NCBI GenBank assembly: GCA_019637585.1
Contig: JAHBVL010000001.1
Location: 248,001 to 312,000, forward strand
Origin: Thermomicrobiales bacterium
GTDB lineage: Bacteria; Chloroflexota; Chloroflexia; Thermomicrobiales; UBA6265
Direction of reading: 5' to 3'
Length of the DNA stretch: 64,000 nt
Shown here piece after piece: positions 53,519-62,930 of this stretch; within the stretch, counting starts at the first letter, position 1, and each line of letters opens with the position of its first letter. A program made the translations under genes and the position numbers. The notes under the pieces are model-generated. The model did no database searches, was not told the DNA's origin, and saw only the letters and a program-made list of their open reading frames with translations.

Positions 53519-54397
53519 TCACCGGACAATCCGTTTGGGGTCGAGAACATCGCGCAGCCAGTCGCCAATCATGTTGACCGACAGGGCGAGGAGCACCAGC
53601 GCGACACCGGGGAAGGTGATGAGCCACCAGGCGGTGAAGATGTAGTCACGGCCTTCACTGATCATGCTTCCCCACGCCGGCGTGGGAGGTTGAACGCCAA
53701 AACCCAGAAAGCTGACGCTCGCTTCGGCGACGATGAAGCGGGAAACCTGGAGCGTCGCGACGACGATCAATGGGGTGAGGATGTTGGGCAGCACGTGCCG
53801 GAAAATGATGCGCGCCTCCCGGCAGCCCATGAGACGGGCAGCATGGACGAATTCGCGCTCCCGCACGACGATCGTCTCGCCGCGGGCGATACGGGCATGC
53901 TCGACCCATCCGACGATGATCAGCGTCAGGATGATGTTTCGCAGTCCCAATCCGATGATGGCATTGATGACCAGCGCCAGCAGGATGAAGGGAAAGGAGA
54001 GCTGGACATCGGCAAGCCGCATCAGCACCGCATCGACCGTTCCCCCGAAGTGACCCGCCACCAGTCCGATGATGGTGCCGACGATTCCAGCCGCGATGGC
54101 GGAGACAAATCCGACCAGGAGCGACACGCGCGCTCCATAGATGAGCCGGCTGAGAACGTCGCGGCCGAGCTGGTCGGTTCCCGCCAGATGACCCGGGGTC
54201 AGCGGCGCGGCCAACCTGGCTGCGTAGTCGGGCTGGTTGGGATTGCCATCGACGAGCACAGGAGCCAGAGCCGCCACAAGTGTGACCACCAGCAGCAACG
54301 CCATGAACGAGGTGATCCAGAGGTCGGACGCCAGCGCCCGCTTCGCGCTGACAACCCACGGCCGCGATGATTTCTGGGCAAGCGTGGCAGCAGTCAC
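53519..54397 (-). CDS. Peptide ABC transporter permease, DppC/OppC type
   Basis: 292 residues from the GTG at 54397, which overlaps the stop of the upstream permease gene (GTGA) and has AGGTG upstream. About six hydrophobic helices are seen. HLAGTDQLGRDVLSRLIYGARVSL and the permease EAA loop EFVHAARLMGCREARIIFRHVLPNI are typical. It forms the membrane channel with the DppB-like subunit. No ATPase gene is present in the cluster; it must be supplied from elsewhere. Confidence 0.93.
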   Translation of the reverse strand: MTAATLAQKSSRPWVVSAKRALASDLWITSFMALLLVVTLVAALAPVLVDGNPNQPDYAARLAAPLTPGHLAGTDQLGRDVLSRLIYGARVSLLVGFVSAIAAGIVGTIIGLVAGHFGGTVDAVLMRLADVQLSFPFILLALVINAIIGLGLRNIILTLIIVGWVEHARIARGETIVVREREFVHAARLMGCREARIIFRHVLPNILTPLIVVATLQVSRFIVAEASVSFLGFGVQPPTPAWGSMISEGRDYIFTAWWLITFPGVALVLLALSVNMIGDWLRDVLDPKRIVR

Positions 54398-55311
54398 CGG
54401 TATCGCACCTGTGGGTTGAACCAACCATATGCCAGATCAGCCAGCAGGTTCGCCATGGTGAAAAGCACCGCGAACAACACCACGGCAAAGGTGACGATGG
54501 CGAAATCCCTGTTCTCCAGCGCCTGGACTGTGACACGTCCCAGACCGGGCCAGGCAAAGACGTTCTCGACGACGACGGCGCCACCCAGAAGACGGCCGAC
54601 CTCCAACCCGGTAATCGTCACAATCGAGATACTCGCGTTCTTGAAGGCATGAATCGTGATGATCCGCGTTGGGTTCAGCCCCTTGGCATGGGCGGTCCGG
54701 ATGTAGTCCTGATGCAGGACATCGAGCATGATCGAGCGGGACAACCGGGCATAGCGCGCCATGCTTGCGGCCGAAAGCGCGATTGCCGGCATGATCAGCT
54801 GTTGCAGGCCGCCGCGGCCGCCCGTGGGCAACCAGTTCAACGACACCGAGAAAGCCAGGATCAACAGCAAGCCCAGCCAGAAGTTGGGCAACGCCTGGCC
54901 GAGCACCGCGATCAGCGAAGCGATCCTGTCCCAGAACGATCCATGGTGCAGTGCGGCGAAGACACCGAGCGGGATGCCGACGACCATGGCAATGAGGAGC
55001 GCGGCGACGCCGAGTTCCAGCGTCGCCGGGAGTCGCTCCAACACCACCTCAGTCGCCGGCCGCTGCTGCCGGGTCGAGTCGCCAAAATCCCCCTTCGCAG
55101 CGTCGGTGATGAACTGAGCGTACTGGACCACGAGCGGATCGTTGAGTCCCATCCGCTCGCGGACTGCTTCGATTTCTTCCGGTGACGTGTCGATCGGAAC
55201 GTAGAGCAGAGCCGGGTCGCCACTGAGCCGCAACATGAAGAAGACCGCAGTGACCGCCAGGAAGACGACGACAACGCCATGAAAGAGCCGAACAGCGACG
55301 AAACGTCCCAA
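54394..55311 (-). CDS. Peptide ABC transporter permease, DppB/OppB type
   Basis: 305 residues from a TTG immediately after the stop of the binding protein. MGRFVAVRLFHGVVVVFLAVTAVFFMLRLSGDP and the loop DYIRTAHAKGLNPTRIITIHAFKNA (EAA motif) identify the family. It is the first permease of the uptake system. Confidence 0.93.
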   Translation of the reverse strand: MGRFVAVRLFHGVVVVFLAVTAVFFMLRLSGDPALLYVPIDTSPEEIEAVRERMGLNDPLVVQYAQFITDAAKGDFGDSTRQQRPATEVVLERLPATLELGVAALLIAMVVGIPLGVFAALHHGSFWDRIASLIAVLGQALPNFWLGLLLILAFSVSLNWLPTGGRGGLQQLIMPAIALSAASMARYARLSRSIMLDVLHQDYIRTAHAKGLNPTRIITIHAFKNASISIVTITGLEVGRLLGGAVVVENVFAWPGLGRVTVQALENRDFAIVTFAVVLFAVLFTMANLLADLAYGWFNPQVRYR

Positions 55312-56925
55312 CTATGATTGACCCTCGACGTCACCCATCCACAGCAAGTCGTCGACCCGAGCCTCCCACTTGATGGCGTTGGAAACGCCGTAGACGGCAG
55401 GTCGCTGCCAGAGTCCAAGAATCGCGGCGTCCTCGAACGCCAGACGCTGTGCTTCGTTCCACAGATTCTGGCGAGCTTCCGCATCCATGGTGACCATCGC
55501 TTCGTTGATCGCGTCTTCAACCTCCGGGTTGGAATACCCGCTGTAGGTCGCGTCAGCCTTGTAGACGAATGGCAGCGTGTTGATGCAGTCCATCGATGGT
55601 CCCCAGCCGAAGAGGAACATGTCGCCCGTCTGACGGTTGGAGACTTTTTCGAGATGGTTGCCCCACTCGTTGAACTGCACTTCGACGTTCAGACCGATGT
55701 TCTGCAGATCGGCGGCAATGCCGACCGCCGCATCGGCGTCCATTGGATAGCGTCCGTTCGGCGAGTCGAGAACGATCGTCTGATTCGAAAAGTCGATACC
55801 CGTTTCCGCCAGCAGTTCTCTGGCCAGGTCGGGATCGTAGGGATAGGGCGTGAGCTCGGTGTTGAATTCCGGACTGTTGCTCGGCATGATGCCGGCCAGC
55901 CGCGGCGCCAGATCACCGAAGAAGCTCTCGGTGATGACCTGAATATTCACGCCGTAGTTGACCGCCTGGCGAACGCGCGGATCGGCCATCAGGCTGCCTT
56001 CCCGGTTATTGACCAGGGCGACATAGTTGGTGCGCGCAGACGGGATCGCTTCGATTCGCGAGTGTCCACTGGAGGTGACCGGATCGATCATCTCCATCGG
56101 CACGTCCCTGACGAGGTGGATCTCCTCGTTGAGCAGCGCCGCAATACGAGAGGCCCCTTCCGGAATGGTGCGGAACTCGACTTCGTTCACATGGACGGTG
56201 TTGTGCCAGTAGTCGGGATTGCGCTCGAGCACCACGCGCTCGTCCCGCGACCACTCCTTGAATTTGAAGGGACCGCAGCCAACCGGATTCGAGGCCAGGT
56301 ACTCCGGACCCTGCTCGGCGAGGAGCTTTGGCGGCAGCGGATAGAGCTGGGCCAGCCGTCCCGGCAGATCGGGGAAGGGTCCATTGGTGACCACCCTGAG
56401 CGTGAGTGGACTCTCGATGGACATCTCGACAATCGGCTCGTAACGAGCCAGGTAGTGGCTCTCGTGGGCGGGATCGAGGGCATAGTCGATACCGGCTTTG
56501 ATGCTCTCGGCGTCGACCGGTTCGCCATTGTGGAAGGTGATTCCCTCCTGCACAACGGTGATATCCCACGTCACGTCATCCACGCTGACCACATCGGCAA
56601 GCCACGGGCCGATCAGGTAGTTGCTGGCGGGATCGAGACGAGTGATGGGATCGAAAAGATGATCGATGATCGAGGTCGTCGTGGCATCGTTGATCGCGTT
56701 GGGAAGCAGCGTCCGGGTGTCGACCGGATAGCCGATGACGATTTTGTCGATCGTCTGCTGGGCCGACCGGACAACGGCAGGACCTGCGGACTTTGGCGCG
56801 GCATCGGCTGAGGCGAGCCCGCCCAGGGCGGAAGTACCGAGACCAGCTGCTCCGGCAAGCTTCATGAACTGTCTGCGGTTGGTTTCAGTTGACCGTATGG
56901 TATGAATGCCGTTCTTTTTCACCAC
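55312..56925 (-). CDS. Tat-exported peptide ABC transporter substrate-binding protein (family 5)
   Basis: 537 residues from a GTG with AAGGAG upstream. The N-terminus NRRQFMKLAGAAGLGTSALGG is a Tat signal. The family-5 features are ITVVQEGITFHNGEPVDAESIKAGIDYALDP, GCGPFKFKEWSRDERVVLERNPDYW, RVRQAVNYGVN and the C-terminal ANAIKWEARVDDLLWMGDV-like end (actual AIKWEARVDDLLW). It binds peptides or related compounds outside the membrane. It is the first gene of the cluster and is transcribed away from the LysR gene. Confidence 0.94.
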   Translation of the reverse strand: MVKKNGIHTIRSTETNRRQFMKLAGAAGLGTSALGGLASADAAPKSAGPAVVRSAQQTIDKIVIGYPVDTRTLLPNAINDATTTSIIDHLFDPITRLDPASNYLIGPWLADVVSVDDVTWDITVVQEGITFHNGEPVDAESIKAGIDYALDPAHESHYLARYEPIVEMSIESPLTLRVVTNGPFPDLPGRLAQLYPLPPKLLAEQGPEYLASNPVGCGPFKFKEWSRDERVVLERNPDYWHNTVHVNEVEFRTIPEGASRIAALLNEEIHLVRDVPMEMIDPVTSSGHSRIEAIPSARTNYVALVNNREGSLMADPRVRQAVNYGVNIQVITESFFGDLAPRLAGIMPSNSPEFNTELTPYPYDPDLARELLAETGIDFSNQTIVLDSPNGRYPMDADAAVGIAADLQNIGLNVEVQFNEWGNHLEKVSNRQTGDMFLFGWGPSMDCINTLPFVYKADATYSGYSNPEVEDAINEAMVTMDAEARQNLWNEAQRLAFEDAAILGLWQRPAVYGVSNAIKWEARVDDLLWMGDVEGQS

Positions 56926-57078
56926 TCAGCTCCTTCCAGGTCGTACCTACCGCCCATCTTGAGATTCCCAGGCGCTTTCCGGGGCCAGATTTGCCGGATG
57001 CTTGCGCATTTCTCACAAAGACCGTAGCATGCAGTCTATTGCCAGTCCAATACAAATTTCTGAGGGATTGATACCCCA
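56926..57078. promoter_or_regulatory. Divergent promoter region of transporter cluster and LysR gene
   Basis: 153 bp. ATTG-CCAGTC-CAAT (57038-57051) is an inverted repeat, and T-N11-A (57037-57049) fits a LysR-type binding site. The position near the LysR start suits autoregulation and control of the divergent cluster. Confidence 0.4.
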
Positions 57079-57993
57079 ATGGAAACAATGCACTCGGAGG
57101 TCACCCTTCATCAAATGCGCCTCTTCGTCGCTGTCGCGGAGGAGCTCCACTTCGGCCGGGCGGCCGAGCGGCTGTACATGAGCCAGCCGCCGCTGAGCCG
57201 TCAGATTCGAACGCTGGAGGAGAATGTCGGTGTCCAGCTGCTCGATAGAACGACGCGAAGTGTCCGGTTGACGCGAGCCGGCGAAGCATTTCTGCAGGAG
57301 GTCCGCCAGGTGCTGGCCGGGGCCGCACGGGCCCAGCGGGTCGCCACCGGGGTCGCCGCGGGGACGATGGGTGTGCTCCGCATCGGCTACATCGAGGCGG
57401 TGGCGCTCGACATCCTGCCGCGTGTGCTGCCTCGCTACCGCCGCATCTTTCCTGGCGTTGAACTGGAGCTGCGGGAGATGCACTCCACACACATTTCGAG
57501 CGCCATGCGCGACGGCGAGGTCGATATCGGTATCGTTCGCCTTCCCGTCGATCAGGAGGGCCTGGAGATGGAGTGGATCGCCGAGAATCCGTTCGTGGCG
57601 GCAGTCTGGGACGATCACCCGCTTGAAGCAGGCGTTCCGGACACCAGCGTCCTGGCCAAGGAAATGTTTCTCACCTATTCACAACGCATCTGCGTGGGCG
57701 TCTATACGGCCACGCTTCAAATCTGCACCGAAGCAGGTTTCGTACCAAACATTCGTGGCTACGCAAGCAGCACGCCGGAGCTGATGAGTCTGATTGCCGC
57801 CCGGGAAGGGATTTCGCTTGTACCGGTGCAGTTCTCGATGATTCCGTGGATCGGCGTCAAATTCGCCCGTCTACCGGGTTCCGCTCCCACCAGCCCGATC
57901 GCCGTCGTTTGGCGGGAAGGAACGATCAACGAGACCTACAGACGGTTCGTCGATGAAGTGAAGCTCGCGGTTCAGGCGCCGGTGGCCGTCTGA
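57079..57993 (+). CDS. LysR family transcriptional regulator
   Basis: 304 residues. Residues 8-65 have TLHQMRLFVAVAEELHFGRAAERLYMSQPPLSRQI, the LysR helix-turn-helix, followed by LEENVGVQLLDRTTRSVRLT. The effector domain has MGVLRIGYIEA and SLIAAREGISLVPVQF. The binding-protein gene diverges from it, so it probably controls the peptide uptake and catabolic genes in response to a transported compound. Start ATG at 57079 with GAGGGATTG upstream; a second ATG follows three codons later. Confidence 0.92.
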   Translation: METMHSEVTLHQMRLFVAVAEELHFGRAAERLYMSQPPLSRQIRTLEENVGVQLLDRTTRSVRLTRAGEAFLQEVRQVLAGAARAQRVATGVAAGTMGVLRIGYIEAVALDILPRVLPRYRRIFPGVELELREMHSTHISSAMRDGEVDIGIVRLPVDQEGLEMEWIAENPFVAAVWDDHPLEAGVPDTSVLAKEMFLTYSQRICVGVYTATLQICTEAGFVPNIRGYASSTPELMSLIAAREGISLVPVQFSMIPWIGVKFARLPGSAPTSPIAVVWREGTINETYRRFVDEVKLAVQAPVAV

Positions 57994-58049
57994 GGCACGC
58001 TTGGTCCGGAGTCCGGAGTCCGGAGGTCGAGAGGCAGCCGGCAATTTGT

Positions 58050-58090
58050 CCCTCACCCCCGGCCCCTCTCCCGACCGCGGGAGAGGGGGG
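58050..58090 (+). repeat. REP-like family A repeat
   Basis: A full hairpin copy between the LysR gene and the convergent exporter gene. It is followed by CTATCCGC minisatellite units (58130-58160), into which the end of the exporter gene runs. Confidence 0.8.
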
Positions 58091-58139
58091 AGGTACCTTT
58101 CCCTTCGCCCACCGCCTCTCCACCTTCTCTCCTATCCGC

Positions 58140-60194
58140 CTATCCGCCTATCCGCCTCTTCGCCTCTTCGCCTCCGTCCACAGCAACCGGCGCGGTGAAC
58201 TGACTGGCGTAGAGATCGGCATAGAATCCCTGCTGCTCCATCAGCTCGTCGTGCGTACCCTGCTCGATGATGTTGCCGTCTTTCATGACGAGGATCAGAT
58301 CGGCGTTGCGGATGGTCGAAAGGCGGTGGGCGATGACGAAGCTGGTGCGGCCCTGCATCAGACGGCCCATCGCTTCCTGGATCAGCGCTTCGGTTCTCGT
58401 ATCGACTGAGCTGGTGGCTTCGTCGAAGATGAGCATGGGCGCGTCGGCGAGCATGGCGCGGGCGATGGTCAGGAGTTGCTTTTCCCCGGCCGAGATGTTG
58501 TCCGCTTCCTCGTTCAGCACCATGCTGTATCCGCCCGGCAGCGACCGGATGAAGTGGTCGGCATGAGCGGCGGTTGCCGCGGCTCGCACCTCCTCGGATG
58601 TCGCGCCCTCCTTGCCGTAGGCGATGTTCTCTTCGATCGTCCCATTGAACAGCCAGCTGTCCTGCAGGACCATGGCGAACTGGCTGCGCACATCCGACCG
58701 CGACATCTGATCGGTCGGGTTGCCGTCGATGCGGATCGTGCCGGAATCGGGATCGTAGAAGCGCATCAGCAGATTGACCACCGTGGTTTTACCGGCGCCG
58801 GTCGGACCGACGATCGCCACCCGCTGTCCGGGCAGAATGCTCGACGAGAAATCCTTGATCACGGTTTGCCCCGGCAGATAGCCGAAAATGACGTGTTCGA
58901 ACTCGACGGCTCCCTCGACCTCGACGGCGACAGGCGCGCCGGCTGGATCGGGTGACTCCTCCGCTTCATCGAGGAACTCGAAGACGCGCTCGGCGGCGGC
59001 CGCGGTCGATTGCAGCACATTGGCGATACTGGCGGTCTGGGCAATCGGCTGGTTGAACTGGCTGAGATACTGCATGAACGCTTGGATATCGCCGATGCGC
59101 AATCGCCCGTCGATCGCCAGCCATCCTCCCAGCACGGCAACACCGACATACCCCAGGTTTCCGACGAAGATCATGATCGGGAACATCAGACCGGAGAGAA
59201 ACTGGGCGCGCCAGGCACTGCCGTAGAGTCTGGCATTGACCGCCTTGAAGGTCTCGATCGATTTGTGCTCCGCGCCGAACGCCTTGATCACCGCATGCCC
59301 GGAGAGCATCTCCTCGACATGACCATTCAGCTGGCCGAGCAATGCCTGCTGCTGGACGAAATAGGGCTGCGAGCGCTTGGTGATCAACCGGATGAGCACC
59401 ATGCTGACCGGCAGCACCAGAAGCGCCACCAGCGTCATCTCCCAGCTGATGGTCAGCATCATGACCAGAATGCCGATGAGCATGGTGACCGAGGTGACGA
59501 TCTGGGCCAGCGACTGATTGAGCGTCTGGCTGATGGTTTCGACATCGTTGGTCACCCGGCTGAGCACTTCGCCGTGGGTCCGCGAGTCGAAATAGCGGAG
59601 GGGGAGCTTGTCGATCTTTTCCGAGATGCCGTCGCGCAGATCGTAGGTCACCCGCTGGGAAACGCCGGCCATCATCCAGGCCTGGATGTAGCTGAGGAGA
59701 GCGCTGACGACATAGAGCGCCACCAGCAACCAGATTTTGCGGAGAATGGCGTCGAAATCGATACCGTGGCGGGCGGAGAGGTCCATTCCGGCCACGGCTT
59801 CCCGTTGCGCTTCCGGGATACCCTCCAGGACACCGGGAGATGCTTCGGCGAGGAGCTGTGCGCCGGTGGTGCCGGGTGGAATTTCGGCGCCGGCGGGGAG
59901 GTCGTCGATGATCTGGTCGTAGAGCCGGCCCTGGGAGTAGCCGCTGACCACCGTATTGGTCACATCGCCCAGGATGCGGGGCGTGACGATCGAAAACGCG
60001 GTGCTGCCGATAGCGAAGACCAGCACCAGTCCGATCTGGAGCCAGAAGGGTCGCAGATAGCCGATCAGGCGGAGGATCGTCCCTTTGAAATCCTGCGCTT
60101 TCTCGCCCGGCGCGCCAGGCGGACCACCCCGCGGACCCGGGAAGAAGCCTGGTCGTATCGACTGGGTGGAGGTCGTGGGTCGTTGGGCGCTCAC
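58140..60194 (-). CDS. ABC exporter half-transporter with canonical ATPase site
   Basis: 684 residues from the GTG at 60194, which overlaps the stop of the partner gene (GTGA); an upstream frame to 60287 lies inside the partner. It has six transmembrane helices, then a nucleotide-binding domain with Walker A GPTGAGKTTVV, signature ISAGEKQLLTIARAM and Walker B LIFDEATSSVD with the catalytic glutamate. An extra loop of about 75 residues between helices 1 and 2 (YSQGRLYDQI to LDLSARHG-like) is unusual. The C-terminal GGEEAKRRIGG is read from the CTATCCGCCTATCCGCC minisatellite. It pairs with the degenerate partner at 60191. Confidence 0.93.
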   Translation of the reverse strand: MSAQRPTTSTQSIRPGFFPGPRGGPPGAPGEKAQDFKGTILRLIGYLRPFWLQIGLVLVFAIGSTAFSIVTPRILGDVTNTVVSGYSQGRLYDQIIDDLPAGAEIPPGTTGAQLLAEASPGVLEGIPEAQREAVAGMDLSARHGIDFDAILRKIWLLVALYVVSALLSYIQAWMMAGVSQRVTYDLRDGISEKIDKLPLRYFDSRTHGEVLSRVTNDVETISQTLNQSLAQIVTSVTMLIGILVMMLTISWEMTLVALLVLPVSMVLIRLITKRSQPYFVQQQALLGQLNGHVEEMLSGHAVIKAFGAEHKSIETFKAVNARLYGSAWRAQFLSGLMFPIMIFVGNLGYVGVAVLGGWLAIDGRLRIGDIQAFMQYLSQFNQPIAQTASIANVLQSTAAAAERVFEFLDEAEESPDPAGAPVAVEVEGAVEFEHVIFGYLPGQTVIKDFSSSILPGQRVAIVGPTGAGKTTVVNLLMRFYDPDSGTIRIDGNPTDQMSRSDVRSQFAMVLQDSWLFNGTIEENIAYGKEGATSEEVRAAATAAHADHFIRSLPGGYSMVLNEEADNISAGEKQLLTIARAMLADAPMLIFDEATSSVDTRTEALIQEAMGRLMQGRTSFVIAHRLSTIRNADLILVMKDGNIIEQGTHDELMEQQGFYADLYASQFTAPVAVDGGEEAKRRIGG

Positions 60195-61957
60195 GCTGGT
60201 TCGCTCCCGTTCGACGGATGCTGCAGCTCGCGCGCCAGTTCGGATTCCGAGAGCTGGGAAGCGGCGATTTCGCGGTAGACCTGGCAATTCCTCAACAGCT
60301 CGGCGTGGGTTCCCTCCCCGACGATCCGCCCGGCATCGAGCACCACGATCTTTTCGGCGTGCATGATCGTGTTCACCCGCTGGGCAACGATGAGCACCGT
60401 TTTGTCTGCGGTTTCCCGGGCCAGCGCCGCCCGCAGGTTGGCGTCTGTACGAAAGTCGAGTGCGGAAAAACTGTCGTCGAAGATGACGATCTCGGGTTCC
60501 CGGATCAGGGCGCGGGCGATCGAAAGCCGCTGGCGCTGGCCACCGGAAACATTCGACCCACCCTGGGCAATCGGGTGCTGGAACCGGTCCTCGAACTGCT
60601 CGATGAACTCCATCGCTTGCGCGGTGATCGCGGCCGCGACCAGCTCGCTTGCCGTGGCGTCATCTTTGCCGTAGCGGAGATTCGATTCGATCGTGCCGGA
60701 GAAGAGATTGGCTCGCTGCGGAACATAACCAATGCGGCTACGCAGGTCGTCGAGACCCAGATGCCGGACATCGACGCCATCGAGCAGCACGGCGCCGCGG
60801 GTGGCGTCGTAAAAGCGCTCGATCAGACCGATCAGGGTGGACTTGCCGCTGCCGGTCGGACCGACGATCGCGGTCGTCTCTCCCGGCCGGATCGAGAATG
60901 TGATGTCCTGGAGAACCGGTTCTTCAGCGTCGGGATAGACGAACGAGACATCGCGGAACTCGATCAGCCCATCCGCCGCCCGCGCCGGAACGGGGTGGGG
61001 AGGATCCTGAATGCATGGTTCAGTGTCGAGAATCTCCACGACCCGGCGCGCGGAAACAGCGGCCCGGGATGCCATGACGAAGATCATCGAGATCATCAGG
61101 AAGGAGAAGATCACCTGCATGGCGTACTGCATGAACGCCATCATGTCGCCGATCAGGAGCTCGTTGCGCTCGATCTTGTGGGCGCCGATCCAGACAATGG
61201 CGATCGAGGTGAAGTTGAGGATCAGCATCATGGCCGGCTGCATCAGCGCCATCAGCCGGTTGATCGACAGATTGGTCTGATTGAGATCGATGTTGGCTTC
61301 GTCGAAGCGCTGCCGTTCGGTCGGTTGACGGTTGTATGCCCTGATCACGCGCATACCAGTGAGCCGCTCGCGGGTGACCAGGTTCAGCCGGTCGACAAAC
61401 TGCTGCAGGCGGGAGTAGCGGGGCAGGGACATGGCAACAAGGGTGGAGATGATCACCAGGAGAACCGCCACCGCCACACCCATGATCCAGGACATGGAGG
61501 GAGCCAGGTGATAGGCCTTGATCACCGACCCGATACCCATCAGCGGCGCCATCAGCGCCAGCCGCAGGATCATGAACAGACCCATCTGAATCTGCTGCAT
61601 GTCGTTGGTGCAGCGGGTGATCAACGACGCCGTGGAAAACCGGCTGAACTCGAGCGGGGAAAAGGCCTCGACCCGACTGAAGGTGTCGTTCCGGAGTTCG
61701 CGGGTGAACCCGGCGGCAATGCGGGAAGCCAGGAAAGCCGCGCTGATCGTACAGAGGCCGCCGGCCAGCGCCACCAGCAGCATCCGGAGTCCGGTGGAGA
61801 GGATGACATCACTGTCGTTCCCCACGATCCCCTCGTTGACGATATGGGCCATGTAGTCGGGTAAGGAGAGATTGGCGACAACCTGCCCGATCAGCAGCAG
61901 GACCATCGCCACGAGAGGGATGATGTACGGTCTCAGATAGTGAGCCAGACGAAGCAA
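60191..61957 (-). CDS. ABC exporter half-transporter with degenerate ATPase site
   Basis: 588 residues, starting with a TTG. It has six transmembrane helices and a nucleotide-binding domain with GPTGSGKSTLIGL and VSGGQRQRLSIARAL. After Walker B the glutamate is replaced by aspartate (VIFDDSFSALD), as in the non-catalytic half of heterodimeric exporters such as BmrCD- and TM287/288-like systems. The partner gene overlaps by four bases. It probably exports lipids or drugs. The substrate cannot be read. Confidence 0.93.
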   Translation of the reverse strand: MLRLAHYLRPYIIPLVAMVLLLIGQVVANLSLPDYMAHIVNEGIVGNDSDVILSTGLRMLLVALAGGLCTISAAFLASRIAAGFTRELRNDTFSRVEAFSPLEFSRFSTASLITRCTNDMQQIQMGLFMILRLALMAPLMGIGSVIKAYHLAPSMSWIMGVAVAVLLVIISTLVAMSLPRYSRLQQFVDRLNLVTRERLTGMRVIRAYNRQPTERQRFDEANIDLNQTNLSINRLMALMQPAMMLILNFTSIAIVWIGAHKIERNELLIGDMMAFMQYAMQVIFSFLMISMIFVMASRAAVSARRVVEILDTEPCIQDPPHPVPARAADGLIEFRDVSFVYPDAEEPVLQDITFSIRPGETTAIVGPTGSGKSTLIGLIERFYDATRGAVLLDGVDVRHLGLDDLRSRIGYVPQRANLFSGTIESNLRYGKDDATASELVAAAITAQAMEFIEQFEDRFQHPIAQGGSNVSGGQRQRLSIARALIREPEIVIFDDSFSALDFRTDANLRAALARETADKTVLIVAQRVNTIMHAEKIVVLDAGRIVGEGTHAELLRNCQVYREIAASQLSESELARELQHPSNGSEPA

Positions 61958-62378
61958 CCGGCTGGATCCTCAGTAGCGGCGCGCGGAGCTCCTCCAACCA
62001 GGGGCTGACGGTGAACGTCGCGTGCGTACTGTAGCGGGTGTGTCAACCATGATGGCACGAGCGGATCGCTGAATGGACATGTGAAACGAACTATGCTTCC
62101 CGGCATCTCATGCCGGGGAGGAGTTCCTCCGCTACGCTGCGGTGAAAGCGTCTGTACGGGAGCCTCAGCAAAGTGCCAGTCATCCTGAACGAAGTGAAGG
62201 AACTCTCCGTCGTCTCCTGCCACGACCGTCGTCTCCCTGGAGACTGCTGCGGCAGGAGATCCTTCGCGTGGCTCAGGATGACGATGCTTCTTCATGCCGC
62301 GCTGGTGCCGGCCCCCGGCATGGTGGTTCAGGATGACCGTGCTCTTCCGCCGGTTCGAAGTGCCTCAAGGAGGATCGC
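61958..62378. other. Intergenic region with a GTCAT inverted-repeat element
   Basis: 62179-62282 is bounded by GTCATCCTGAACGAAGTGAA and its partner CTTCGCGTGGCTCAGGATGAC, a mobile-hairpin type element related to 15344-15450. CAAGGAGGATCGC before 62379 is the ribosome-binding site of the acetyltransferase. No gene is seen. Confidence 0.55.
62179..62282. repeat. GTCATCCTGA inverted-repeat element
   Basis: The outer arms GTCATCCTGAACGAAGTGAA and the complement of TTCGCGTGGCTCAGGATGAC pair with a few mismatches. Inside there is further pairing (GGAGACTGCTGCGGCAGGAGA). Confidence 0.65.
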
Positions 62379-62930
62379 ATGCTGCGTGGTGAAACAATCC
62401 GTTTGCGCCAGGTGCGGGAGCGCGATCTGGATGCGCTTTACGACATCGATACCGACATCGCCAACCGGGGGGCGTATTACCCCACCGGTACGATGAGCGA
62501 ACCCGAATTCAAGAGGGCTTTCCAGGAAACCGGGTTCTGGTCGAAAGACGAAGGCATGTTGCTCATCGTCGACGGTCAGGATATGCTTCTCGGACAGGTC
62601 GAGTTCTTTCGCACGCTCAACTATCTGGACGAGCTCGAACTTGGCTACCGTCTTTTTTCGCCAGCGTACGCCGGTCGGGGCATTGCCACGGAAGCGGTCA
62701 CGTTGATGACCGCGTATCTCTTCGACCGGACGAAGTTCAATCGCATCCGGCTGATCATTCATCCGGAGAATGCTGCGTCGCTGCGGATTGCCGAGAAGTG
62801 CGGGTACCGGCATGAGGGAACTGCCCGCGGAGCGATTTTCCATCACGGCCGGTATCACGACGTCGAGGTCTATGCGATGGTGCGCGAGGATTTCGATTCC
62901 AGGAACAGGGCACCACCAGACACGCCCTAA
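62379..62930 (+). CDS. GNAT acetyltransferase, RimJ/RimL-like
   Basis: 183 residues with AAGGAGG before the ATG. The start MLRGETIRLRQVRERDLDALYD is the RimL-like pattern. The acetyl-CoA loop is GYRLFSPAYAGRGIATEAV, and HPENAASLRIAEKCGYRHEG follows. It may acetylate an N-terminus or small molecule. It ends four bases into the convergent nhaA. Confidence 0.88.
   Translation: MLRGETIRLRQVRERDLDALYDIDTDIANRGAYYPTGTMSEPEFKRAFQETGFWSKDEGMLLIVDGQDMLLGQVEFFRTLNYLDELELGYRLFSPAYAGRGIATEAVTLMTAYLFDRTKFNRIRLIIHPENAASLRIAEKCGYRHEGTARGAIFHHGRYHDVEVYAMVREDFDSRNRAPPDTP

Noticed and set aside
55318-56811. 497-codon frame antisense to the substrate-binding protein
   Set aside because: It lacks a ribosome-binding site and domain features; the sense frame is a clear family-5 binding protein.
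60195-60287. Longer start for the canonical exporter half
   Set aside because: This segment lies inside the partner gene. The GTG at 60194 overlaps the partner's stop in the usual way.
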